Source: Pseudomonadota bacterium
GTDB lineage: Bacteria > Pseudomonadota > Gammaproteobacteria > Burkholderiales > Thiobacillaceae
Assembly: GCA_021791235.1 (NCBI GenBank)
Contig: JAJYXA010000457.1
Coordinates: 1 to 12,056, forward strand
Direction: 5' to 3'
Length of the DNA stretch: 12,056 bases
This document shows, one piece after another, positions 6,541-12,056 of this stretch. Each line of letters begins with the position of its first letter. The first letter of the stretch is position 1. The notes beneath the pieces are model-generated. The model ran no database searches and had not been told where the DNA came from. It saw only the letters and a list, made by a program, of their open reading frames with translations. The position numbers and the translations under genes were made by a program.

Positions 6541-6975
6541 TCAGGCTGCAATGGAGTGATGGGAGGATGGGGATGCGGCACGGCCGGTGGGGGCGATCTG
6601 CAGCCAGGCACCATGAAGCTCGCGCAGCAGCCCCAGCACCTCGTCCAGCGGCGCAGTCTGGTTGTTGAGGTGGGCGAGCATCAGGCGCTTGTTCATGTAG
6701 TCGTAGAGGGCGCCCAGTTGCTGTGCGAGGTCGCCGCCTTGCTTGAGGTCGAGCGCTGCGCGCAGGCCCTCCATAACGATGGCGCTGGCCTGCGTGATGG
6801 CGGCGGATTTTTTAATCAGGTTGCCCTCCTGAATATGCTTGATCGCCATCCGAACGGCGAGTTCTGCGCCTTCATACAGCATGGCGATCAGCTGGTGGGG
6901 GCTGGCGGCCACCACGCCGGTTTCCAGACCGACGTTGGCATAGGTATTGGCGGCAACGCTGGATCGTGTGTACAC
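6541..6975 (-). CDS. fliS: Flagellin export chaperone FliS (GTG start)
   Basis: FliS binds the C-terminal disordered part of flagellin in the cytoplasm, prevents premature polymerisation and delivers it to the export gate. The 144-residue product shows the family pattern: MYTRSSVAANTYANVGLETG, the helix motif SPHQLIAMLYEGAELAVRMA, IQEGNLIKKSAAITQASAIV, and LGALYDYMNKRLMLAHLNNQ. The start codon is GTG at 6975, supported by GAGGAGG a few bases upstream and by the conserved MYT beginning. The C-terminal 15 residues (APTGRAASPSSHHSIAA) look unstructured. It lies between fliD and fliT in the usual fliDST order. Confidence 0.95.
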   Translation of the reverse strand: MYTRSSVAANTYANVGLETGVVAASPHQLIAMLYEGAELAVRMAIKHIQEGNLIKKSAAITQASAIVMEGLRAALDLKQGGDLAQQLGALYDYMNKRLMLAHLNNQTAPLDEVLGLLRELHGAWLQIAPTGRAASPSSHHSIAA

Positions 6976-7042
6976 GTCTTCCTCCTCGTTTAATTATTCT
7001 GGCTACCGGCCAGCACCTGGGGCAGAAATGCGCTGGGGGCGT

Positions 7043-8461
7043 TCATTTGGTCGGCGTGCCCAGCTGCTGGGTCAGGTAGGTGCTGGTGGAGTTCATATTG
7101 CTCAGCAGCAGGTTCAGGTTGGTATATTCGGTCGTGTATTGCTTCTGCAGCGCCGACATCCGGTTGTTCAGCTTGTCGATCTCGTCATTGCGGGTTTTGA
7201 TGGAATCGTTAAGGCTCTGCGTGCGCGTGTCGATCAGGCCACCCGGCGTAAGCGTGGACTGGCCCCAGGCTGCCAGTCGGGTGGCGAAGCCTGTCGATGA
7301 CGAGAACAAATTGGTTACATCGCTGAAATTGGCGGCCAGTGCGCTGTCGAGCTGGGTGCTGTCCAGCAGCAGCGAGCCATCTTTCTGGAACGAGATACCC
7401 ACCTGGGCCAGCGAGGTCAGGGTGCCGCCACTCGCGGCAGTGTTGAAGATACTGCGCAACTGGTCCTGCATCGTGCGCAAGGTGCCGTCGCCTGCCAGGG
7501 CGCCGCCTGCCGAGGTGCTGGTGCCATAGGCGGAGCGGGACTTGATCTGGCTGGCGAGGGCGTTATAAGCGTCGACAAAAGCGGACGCCGCACTGTTGAT
7601 GGCTGTCGTGTCGCGCGCAATCGTCAGGCTGGCCGGGGTGGCGGTAGTGTTCTTGAGCGTCAGCGTGACGCCCTGAATGGCGCCGCTGACCGTATTGGAG
7701 GCGCTGGTGACCGCGATGCCGTTCACCGTGAGGTTGGCATTCTGCGCAACCTGGGTCTGCGTCAGGTTTTGCGTGCCGGCCGGGTCGTAGGCCAGCAGGC
7801 TGTCGACGGCGGCGTCGCCGCCGCTGCTGGTGATCTTGAGGCTGTTGCTGACGCCGGAACTGGTCGAAGTCAGCACGAGGCGGTACGGCGTGCCGCTGCC
7901 GTCGTTGACGATGGTCGCGGTGACCCCCATCCCGGCGGCATTGATCGCGTCGCGTATGCCTGCCAGGGTATTGTTGGTGCTGTCGATGGTGATGCTCTTG
8001 GTGCCGCTGCCGTTGGACGTAAAGGTCGCGCCACTGTAGACACCGTTGGTCAGCGTGCCGCCGCTGATGGTGCCGAAATCGAATGTGATCGTGGTGGCGG
8101 TGCCGGTGCCGGTGGCGGTGGTGCTGCTGGTCTGCCCGGCGGCGATCAGATTTTGCGACTGCGCCAATTGGCTTACGTTCACGGAATAGTTGCCGGGCAC
8201 CGCGGTGCTGTCTGCCGTGGCGGAGAGCGCGGTGGGATCGGACGGTGTGGCGGCGAGTTTCTGCAGGCTGGTGCTCAGGGTTCCCGCCGCGGTTTGAAAA
8301 CTCGAAACCAGGCTGCTGAGCGTGCCGAAGGAAGAAATCTTGGCCTGATAGTCAGAGACCTGGGTATTGAGCTTGTCGATGGGCTGGCGCTCGACCGCCA
8401 TCAGTTGCGAGACGAGGGTGGGGACATCGAGCGCGGTGGAGCTTGACGATGTAATGGCCAT
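7043..8461 (-). CDS. fliD: Flagellar filament cap protein FliD (HAP2)
   Basis: FliD forms the oligomeric cap at the filament tip that folds and inserts exported flagellin. The 472-residue product has the FliD N-terminal domain at about residues 8-105 (LDVPTLVSQLMAVERQPIDK, YQAKISSFGTLSSLVSSFQT). A Ser/Thr/Gly-rich variable region follows at about 105-165, including TTATGTGTATT. A flagellin hook-IN-like segment lies at about 243-285 (NLTVNGIAVT, VSGAIQGVTLTLKN), and the C-terminal domain spans about 285-465. The conserved coiled-coil end includes LTPGGLIDTRTQSLNDSIKT and DEIDKLNNRMSALQKQY. The ATG at 8461 has an AGGAGG ribosome site 7 nt upstream and starts 15 nt after the flaG stop. No signal peptide is expected, since export is by the flagellar type III route. 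Confidence 0.96.
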   Translation of the reverse strand: MAITSSSSTALDVPTLVSQLMAVERQPIDKLNTQVSDYQAKISSFGTLSSLVSSFQTAAGTLSTSLQKLAATPSDPTALSATADSTAVPGNYSVNVSQLAQSQNLIAAGQTSSTTATGTGTATTITFDFGTISGGTLTNGVYSGATFTSNGSGTKSITIDSTNNTLAGIRDAINAAGMGVTATIVNDGSGTPYRLVLTSTSSGVSNSLKITSSGGDAAVDSLLAYDPAGTQNLTQTQVAQNANLTVNGIAVTSASNTVSGAIQGVTLTLKNTTATPASLTIARDTTAINSAASAFVDAYNALASQIKSRSAYGTSTSAGGALAGDGTLRTMQDQLRSIFNTAASGGTLTSLAQVGISFQKDGSLLLDSTQLDSALAANFSDVTNLFSSSTGFATRLAAWGQSTLTPGGLIDTRTQSLNDSIKTRNDEIDKLNNRMSALQKQYTTEYTNLNLLLSNMNSTSTYLTQQLGTPTK

Positions 8462-8476
8462 GATGAACCTCCTGGC

Positions 8477-8845
8477 TCAAGCCTTTTGTTTCAGCAGAAG
8501 ACCCTGCTGGAGTTGTTCGATACCACGTGAAATTGCAAGGGTTTCTTCCGTTGGATATTGGCGAATCAATTGGCCCGTGCTGGTGTCCACCATCTTGACC
8601 ACGACTTTGTGGGTGTCGGTGTCCACGCTGAATTCCAGGGCCTGGTTCGCCTGTTGCATGGCCTGGTTGATGACTGCCACCGCGCTTTTCAGTTCTTCCG
8701 CGGAAGGTTGCTGAGGCGCGGAAGGCTGCTGGGGCGCAGTCTGGACGGGAGTCTCTGCAACAGTCTTGGCAGACGCGGCGCCATGCGCACGCATGTCAGG
8801 CTGCATGGCTTGATTGGGGGGGAGGTTAGTCGTCTGGATGATCAT
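8477..8845 (-). CDS. flaG: FlaG family flagellar protein
   Basis: FlaG proteins are small and encoded next to fliD; they influence filament length, but their precise role is unsettled. The product is 122 residues. The N-terminal half is low-complexity, with a tandem repeat PQQPSA-PQQPSA that corresponds to an 18-nt direct repeat in the DNA. The conserved C-terminal half contains NQALEFSVDTDTHKVVVKMV and TGQLIRQYPTEETLAISRGI. The start at 8845 is chosen because AAGGA lies about 8 nt upstream. The ATG at 8860, five codons earlier, has no ribosome site and sits directly against the hairpin that follows fliC. The gene lies between fliC and fliD, as in many polar-flagellate proteobacteria. Confidence 0.9.
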   Translation of the reverse strand: MIIQTTNLPPNQAMQPDMRAHGAASAKTVAETPVQTAPQQPSAPQQPSAEELKSAVAVINQAMQQANQALEFSVDTDTHKVVVKMVDTSTGQLIRQYPTEETLAISRGIEQLQQGLLLKQKA

Positions 8846-8864
8846 GGCGATATCCTTCATGCTG

Positions 8865-8895
8865 AATCCCCAACCGGCTTGTCCGGTTGGGGATT
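8865..8895 (-). terminator. 13-bp perfect hairpin between fliC and flaG
   Basis: AATCCCCAACCGG (8865-8877) and its exact reverse complement (8883-8895) flank a 5-nt loop, giving an uninterrupted 13-bp stem. It begins 20 nt after the fliC stop and ends just before flaG. On the minus strand it is followed by CAGCATG, not by a run of U, so a full intrinsic terminator is doubtful. A partial terminator or a stabilising 3' end for fliC mRNA, giving more flagellin than downstream products, is the likely purpose. Confidence 0.6.
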
Positions 8896-8914
8896 GGTCC
8901 TATCAATTAACCGC

Positions 8915-9631
8915 TTAACGCAACAGGGTCAGCACGTTTTGCGGGTTCTGGTTGGCCTGCGCCAGGACCGCGGTGCCAGCCTGTTGCAGGATGTTGTTTT
9001 TGGCCTGCGCTGCGGTTTCGGCAGCGTAGTCGGTATCCATGATCCGGCTGTACGATGCTGAAAAGTTCACCGATGCCGTCTGCAGGCTGGCCACGGCGGA
9101 CGACAGCGATGCCATGTCGGCGCCGAACTTGGAGCGGGCCGTGTTGATGGCGCCCAGCTCGGTGTCGAATGCGGCAAGGTTGGAGTAAGACGTCGCAGAG
9201 GTGAACGTGCCGCCCGCGCCGCCGGCCGTGCCGCCGTTCGCATCCACCGTCACTGCGGTGTCAGCGGTAACCAGTCCTGAAATACGGGTGTTTTCAGCGA
9301 TGAGCTTGAGGGCTTCCTGGTTGGTGACAGCGCCAGTCTGCACATAAATTTCGCGCAGGCGCTGGGTGTTTTCAGTAACCTGGGCCAGGTAGCCGTCATT
9401 GATCTGCGCGGCGGAAATCCCGTCGTTGGCGTTGCGGATGTTCATGTTCGCGCCGCGGATCTTGGCGTCATACAGGACGGCGATGCCGAGGCCCGTCGAG
9501 TCATCCTTGGAACTGTTGATGCGCAGGCCGGAAGACAGGCGCTGCTGGGCGGTCTGCAGATCGATTGCCGATTTGTTCAGTGCTGCGCCGGCGAACAGGG
9601 CGCTAACGTTGGTGTTGATTACTTGTGCCAT
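8915..9631 (-). CDS. fliC: Flagellin, unusually short
   Basis: Flagellin is the filament subunit, exported unfolded by the flagellar type III system with FliS. The 238-residue product begins MAQVINTNVSALFAGAALNK and carries RLSSGLRINSSKDD, NIRNANDGISAAQ and TQRLREIYVQTG, the conserved D0/D1 N-terminal helices. The C-terminal part has SASYSRIMDTDYAAETAAQ and ends ILQQAGTAVLAQANQNPQNVLTLLR, the typical D0 end. Between about residues 105 and 155 there is only a short Gly/Thr/Ala linker. The usual FNG segment after the first D1 helices and any D2/D3 domain are missing. Flagellins are more often about 270-500 residues. AAAGGAG precedes the ATG at 9631, and a sigma-28-like promoter lies about 100 nt upstream. 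No frameshift is needed, so it looks intact; it may be a minor filament protein. Confidence 0.93.
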   Translation of the reverse strand: MAQVINTNVSALFAGAALNKSAIDLQTAQQRLSSGLRINSSKDDSTGLGIAVLYDAKIRGANMNIRNANDGISAAQINDGYLAQVTENTQRLREIYVQTGAVTNQEALKLIAENTRISGLVTADTAVTVDANGGTAGGAGGTFTSATSYSNLAAFDTELGAINTARSKFGADMASLSSAVASLQTASVNFSASYSRIMDTDYAAETAAQAKNNILQQAGTAVLAQANQNPQNVLTLLR

Positions 9632-9723
9632 GAGGTTTCTCCTTTAGTGGGTCGATGGTTCCGGCTCTGGTGCCGTCAACGTTGGTTTGCCCGCTGGGGC
9701 TGCATGAACCGCCGTTGTGTGAG

Positions 9724-9750
9724 GAATCGTCGGGGGTTGGAGAAAGTTAA
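9724..9750 (-). promoter_or_regulatory. Sigma-28 (FliA)-type promoter of fliC
   Basis: The minus strand reads TTAACTTT (9743-9750), exactly 11 nt of spacer, then GACGATTC (9724-9731). Compared with the FliA consensus TAAAGTTT-N11-GCCGATAA, this is 6/8 in the -35 and 5/8 in the -10, with exact spacing and the core CGAT kept. A transcript from here would have a leader of about 85 nt before the flagellin start, and is expected to read on into flaG-fliD-fliS and beyond. Confidence 0.6.
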
Positions 9751-9779
9751 GGCTTCGGTTTCAAAAATCTGCATGATCT

Positions 9780-11357
9780 TCATTCCGCGGCCTGGACAGG
9801 CGTTTCCGGAGCCAGGCAGACGCGGTTCTTGCCGCTCTGCTTGGCCTGGTACATCGCGGCGTCGGCGCGGGCGATGGAAGCTTCCTGCGATTCGCCGGGT
9901 GTGCGTTCGGCGACGCCGGCGCTGAAGGTGATCAGTACGCGCTCGTTGTTGTCGAGGAAGTACTTCTTGGTGAGGCTGCGCTGCAGGCGGATGATGATTT
10001 TCGCAGCCTCGTCGAGCAGCGTATTGGGGAGGATGACGAGAAATTCCTCGCCGCCCAGGCGCGCGATGTGGTCGGTGAGGCGCAGCTCTTCCTTCGCCAC
10101 CTTGACCAGATGGATCAGGGCTTCGTCGCCGGTCTGGTGGCCGCGAGTGTCGTTCAGGGCCTTGAAATTGTCGACGTCGAGCACGGCGATGCTGAAGGGG
10201 GTGTCGTAGCGGTCGGCGCGCGAGGCTTCGCGCGCGAATTCGTCGTTCAGGCCGCGCCGGTTGAGGCTGCGCGTCATCGGGTCTTCGCGTACGAGCGCGC
10301 TCATCTGGGCGAGTTCGATTTCCAGCTGCTTGATGCGGTCTTCGGCTTGCAGGGCGGTGTCGCGTTCCAGAATCAGCTGTTCGTGGGCGCGACGGGTATC
10401 CGACTGCGCCGCGCGGGTTTCATCCAGCAGGGTCTCGAGGATGCGGTTCAACTCCAGCACGTCTTCGGTGTTGCTGATGCGCTCGATGTGAGAGGCGATC
10501 TTGCCCTGGTATTCGTCATTGGCCGCCACAGCATCGCTCATGCGGCTGACGAACGTGGTCATGGTGGCCTTGAGCGTGGCGGTGGCCTCGCGCAGGCCGT
10601 GCTTGACCATGCTCTGCTTGAAGATCACGTCCTTGAGGCGCGTTTCCGCCTCCTGCAGCGCCGGGATCCTGAGCGGGCCGGTAATGACTTTTTGCACCAG
10701 ATCGAGTTGACCGCGCAGCCAGGTGTCGTCGTCGAGCAGTTCGCCGATGTTTTCCACCAGCAGCAGCAGGATGCGCTTGAGCATTTCCTGCTGCTGCTGG
10801 ACGTCCGGGGCCTGCATCTCGATGCCGACCCACAGGGATTTCAGACCGGATGCAGCATCGCGCATGGAGGAGGTGCTGTTGGCACCGCGCACGGCCAGGG
10901 CGAGCTCCTGGGCTTTTTCCGCCAGGCGTGGGCTGTGGGACAGCTGGGTGACGACGCCGAATTCCAGGGTTTTGGCCAGCAGGTCGCGCAGCAGGGCCAT
11001 ATTCTCGCCGCCGCCGCTGCTTTCGGTCTGCTGTTTGAGCTGCAGGGTGATCTGGCCCAGTTGCCTGCGGCATAGCGTCCAGTCGCCCTTGCGGATGGCC
11101 TGGTTCAGGGTTTCCACGGGGGCAGCCAGTTCGGGGTACTGCCGATTGAGGTCCAGCACCAGCCCGGACAGCGCCGTGGCGGCCGAGGGCAGGTTGGGGT
11201 CGGCCGGGGGAGCACTGGCCACGCCGACGATTTCCTCGTACAGGGTCTGGTAGTTGTCCGGGGTCGGCGCGATCCGGCGCATGGCGAGGCGGCGCAGGGT
11301 CTCGCGCGCCACTTCGGTCGGATTGTCCAGATTGATGTTGACGGTTGGTTCAGCCAT
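9780..11357 (-). CDS. Diguanylate cyclase with GGEEF domain
   Basis: The C-terminal domain makes c-di-GMP from two GTP. It spans about residues 358-516 and contains DPMTRSLNRRGL, the metal-site D394 in LDVDNFKALND, the active-site loop GGEEF at 435-439, and the RxxD product-inhibition site at 426-429, five residues before it. The enzyme should therefore be active and feedback-inhibited. The N-terminal 350 residues have no membrane segment. They begin with LRRLAMRRIAPTPDNYQTLY, a motif seen in other beta/gammaproteobacterial GGDEF proteins, and are mainly helical with coiled-coil character at about 310-352 (ERDTALQAEDRIKQLEIELA). It appears cytoplasmic and 525 residues long. Its stop lies just upstream of the fliC promoter. 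The target is probably motility, through the PilZ protein in this window, but that is inferred from neighbourhood. Confidence 0.93.
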   Translation of the reverse strand: MAEPTVNINLDNPTEVARETLRRLAMRRIAPTPDNYQTLYEEIVGVASAPPADPNLPSAATALSGLVLDLNRQYPELAAPVETLNQAIRKGDWTLCRRQLGQITLQLKQQTESSGGGENMALLRDLLAKTLEFGVVTQLSHSPRLAEKAQELALAVRGANSTSSMRDAASGLKSLWVGIEMQAPDVQQQQEMLKRILLLLVENIGELLDDDTWLRGQLDLVQKVITGPLRIPALQEAETRLKDVIFKQSMVKHGLREATATLKATMTTFVSRMSDAVAANDEYQGKIASHIERISNTEDVLELNRILETLLDETRAAQSDTRRAHEQLILERDTALQAEDRIKQLEIELAQMSALVREDPMTRSLNRRGLNDEFAREASRADRYDTPFSIAVLDVDNFKALNDTRGHQTGDEALIHLVKVAKEELRLTDHIARLGGEEFLVILPNTLLDEAAKIIIRLQRSLTKKYFLDNNERVLITFSAGVAERTPGESQEASIARADAAMYQAKQSGKNRVCLAPETPVQAAE

Positions 11358-11517
11358 GTCGGCGCTCAGGCCCGGAGAGGGTATTGACTATGCCTCGCAT
11401 GGTAGGGGGAGCACCGAGGGGGTGAAGGGCAGATTAGGGCGTTAAAACCCCGGTATTTCTAAGACAGATGCAAGATCAACAAGATCAAGGGGCAGGGCTC
11501 AAGGGGGCTCTGGCCGA
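11358..11517. other. Intergenic spacer between response regulator and cyclase genes, with a CAAG-rich tract
   Basis: This 160-bp spacer precedes the cyclase gene on the minus strand. It holds a perfect 9-nt tandem repeat CAAGATCAA (11471-11479 and 11480-11488) and further CAAG words at 11486 and 11500, echoing the heptads near cheV but without the strict 7-nt period. The 11-mer GAAATACCGGG (minus strand, 11449-11459) also occurs upstream of fliF. No convincing promoter or terminator could be picked; only a weak GAGCG precedes the cyclase ATG. Confidence 0.55.
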
Positions 11518-12056
11518 TCAGTCCAGCAGCCCGTGCTTGATGGCGTAATGCGTCAGTTCGGAGTTGTTCTTCATCTGCATTTTCTGCAGCAGGCGGGCGC
11601 GGTACATGCTGATGGTCTTGACCGAGAGGGCGAGCTTATCGGCGATGGCGGTGACGGTGAGCCCCGAGGCGATCATGCACAGGGTCTGGTATTCGCGGTT
11701 GGACAGGGCCTCGTGCGGCAGGCCGGCGCGTTCGCCGCTGACCTGGCTGGCGAGTTCCTGGGCGACTTCGGCGCTGATGTATTTCTTGCCCGAAGCCACC
11801 AGGCGGATGGCGTCGACCAGCTGGTCCGGCGCACTCTGCTTGTTGAGATAGCCCGCCGCGCCGGATTTCAGCGCCCGCACCGCATACTGGGTTTCCCGGT
11901 ACATGGAGAGCATCAGCACCTTGATGCCGGGGTGCTCCTTTTTCAGGAGCTCCAGCGTTTCCAGGCCGTTGCGGTCGGGCATGGAAATGTCCATCAGCAC
12001 CAGGTCCCATGGTGCCTGCCGCGCCATCTGCAGGGCGCGGCTGGAACAGTCGGCCT
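11518..12056 (-). CDS. NarL/LuxR-family response regulator, 5'-truncated by window edge
   Basis: This is a two-component transcriptional regulator. The visible 178 residues begin inside the receiver domain (ADCSSRALQMARQAPWDLVL). They contain the probable phospho-acceptor Asp in LVLMDISMPDRNG, the switch Ser in VLMLSMYRE, and the conserved Lys in AAGYLNKQSAP. A linker leads to a LuxR-type helix-turn-helix at the C-terminus: LSNREYQTLCMIASGLTVTA, then LALSVKTISMYRARLLQKMQ, ending HYAIKHGLLD. The family is about 205-220 residues, so roughly 35 N-terminal residues, including the acidic pocket, lie beyond the right edge. The frame is open to the edge, so the internal ATG at 12027 is not the start. 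The partner histidine kinase is not in the window. The receiver-HTH linker resembles regulators such as UvrY/GacA, but a specific identity cannot be given. Confidence 0.92.
   Translation of the reverse strand, partial: ADCSSRALQMARQAPWDLVLMDISMPDRNGLETLELLKKEHPGIKVLMLSMYRETQYAVRALKSGAAGYLNKQSAPDQLVDAIRLVASGKKYISAEVAQELASQVSGERAGLPHEALSNREYQTLCMIASGLTVTAIADKLALSVKTISMYRARLLQKMQMKNNSELTHYAIKHGLLD

Noticed and set aside
6198..6614. Longer version of fliT starting at 6614
   Set aside because: The extra 29 residues are Pro-rich and lie inside fliS; the ATG at 6527 gives the normal FliT size and spacing.
6999..7013. Small inverted repeat CTGGC-N5-GCCAG between fliD and fliS
   Set aside because: There are only 5 bp in the stem and no T-run, which is too weak to call a terminator inside a tight operon.
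8090..8130. GGT/GGTGCC-rich stretch resembling a microsatellite
   Set aside because: It is explained by the Thr/Gly/Ala codons of the fliD variable region (TTATGTGTATT), with no exact long repeat.
10068..11075. Plus-strand open frame of 335 codons over the cyclase gene
   Set aside because: It is antisense to a well-defined GGDEF protein and no domain is recognisable.

Overview
The window is a flagellar gene cluster from a Gram-negative, GC-rich bacterium. It most resembles a betaproteobacterium; an environmental Nitrosomonadales/Rhodocyclales-type lineage is a reasonable guess. The pointers are an enteric/beta-type split with fliE divergent from fliFG, a CheV adaptor, a YcgR-type PilZ protein, and a flagellin ending in the typical proteobacterial C-terminus. 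The assignment rests on gene content and protein character alone. Almost everything is on the minus strand; fliE is the only convincing plus-strand gene.

Layout from left to right. (1) 1-2383, minus: fliG (3' part cut off by the window edge) and fliF, overlapping by 8 nt; this is the start of the MS-ring/C-ring operon. (2) 2384-2610: divergent regulatory region. (3) 2611-2970, plus: fliE, then a hairpin and an unusual inverted array of CAAG heptads (2997-3059) between the convergent fliE and cheV. (4) 3064-9631, minus: a collinear late-flagellar unit reading fliC - flaG - fliD - fliS - fliT - fliK-like - FlhB-C-terminal-like - PilZ/YcgR - cheV. Spacing is tight or overlapping from flaG to the PilZ gene. 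A good sigma-28-type promoter lies upstream of fliC, and a 13-bp perfect hairpin lies between fliC and flaG. (5) 9780-11357, minus: a 525-aa diguanylate cyclase with GGEEF and an intact RxxD inhibitory site. (6) 11518-12056, minus: the C-terminal part of a NarL/LuxR-family response regulator that runs off the right edge.

The genes fit one process. FliF/FliG/FliE build the basal body and rotor. FliC, FliD, FlaG, FliS and FliT supply the filament, cap, filament-associated protein and export chaperones. The FliK-like and stand-alone FlhB-tail proteins may tune export-substrate switching. The diguanylate cyclase and the PilZ protein suggest c-di-GMP control of motility, and CheV connects to chemotaxis.

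Points deserving a second look are the palindromic 4+4 CAAG-heptad array, a very short flagellin lacking the usual FNG segment, the second-set FliK/FlhB-like pair, the non-poly-U hairpin after fliC, a PilZ motif with Ser replaced by Gly, and an 11-mer shared upstream of fliF and of the cyclase gene.
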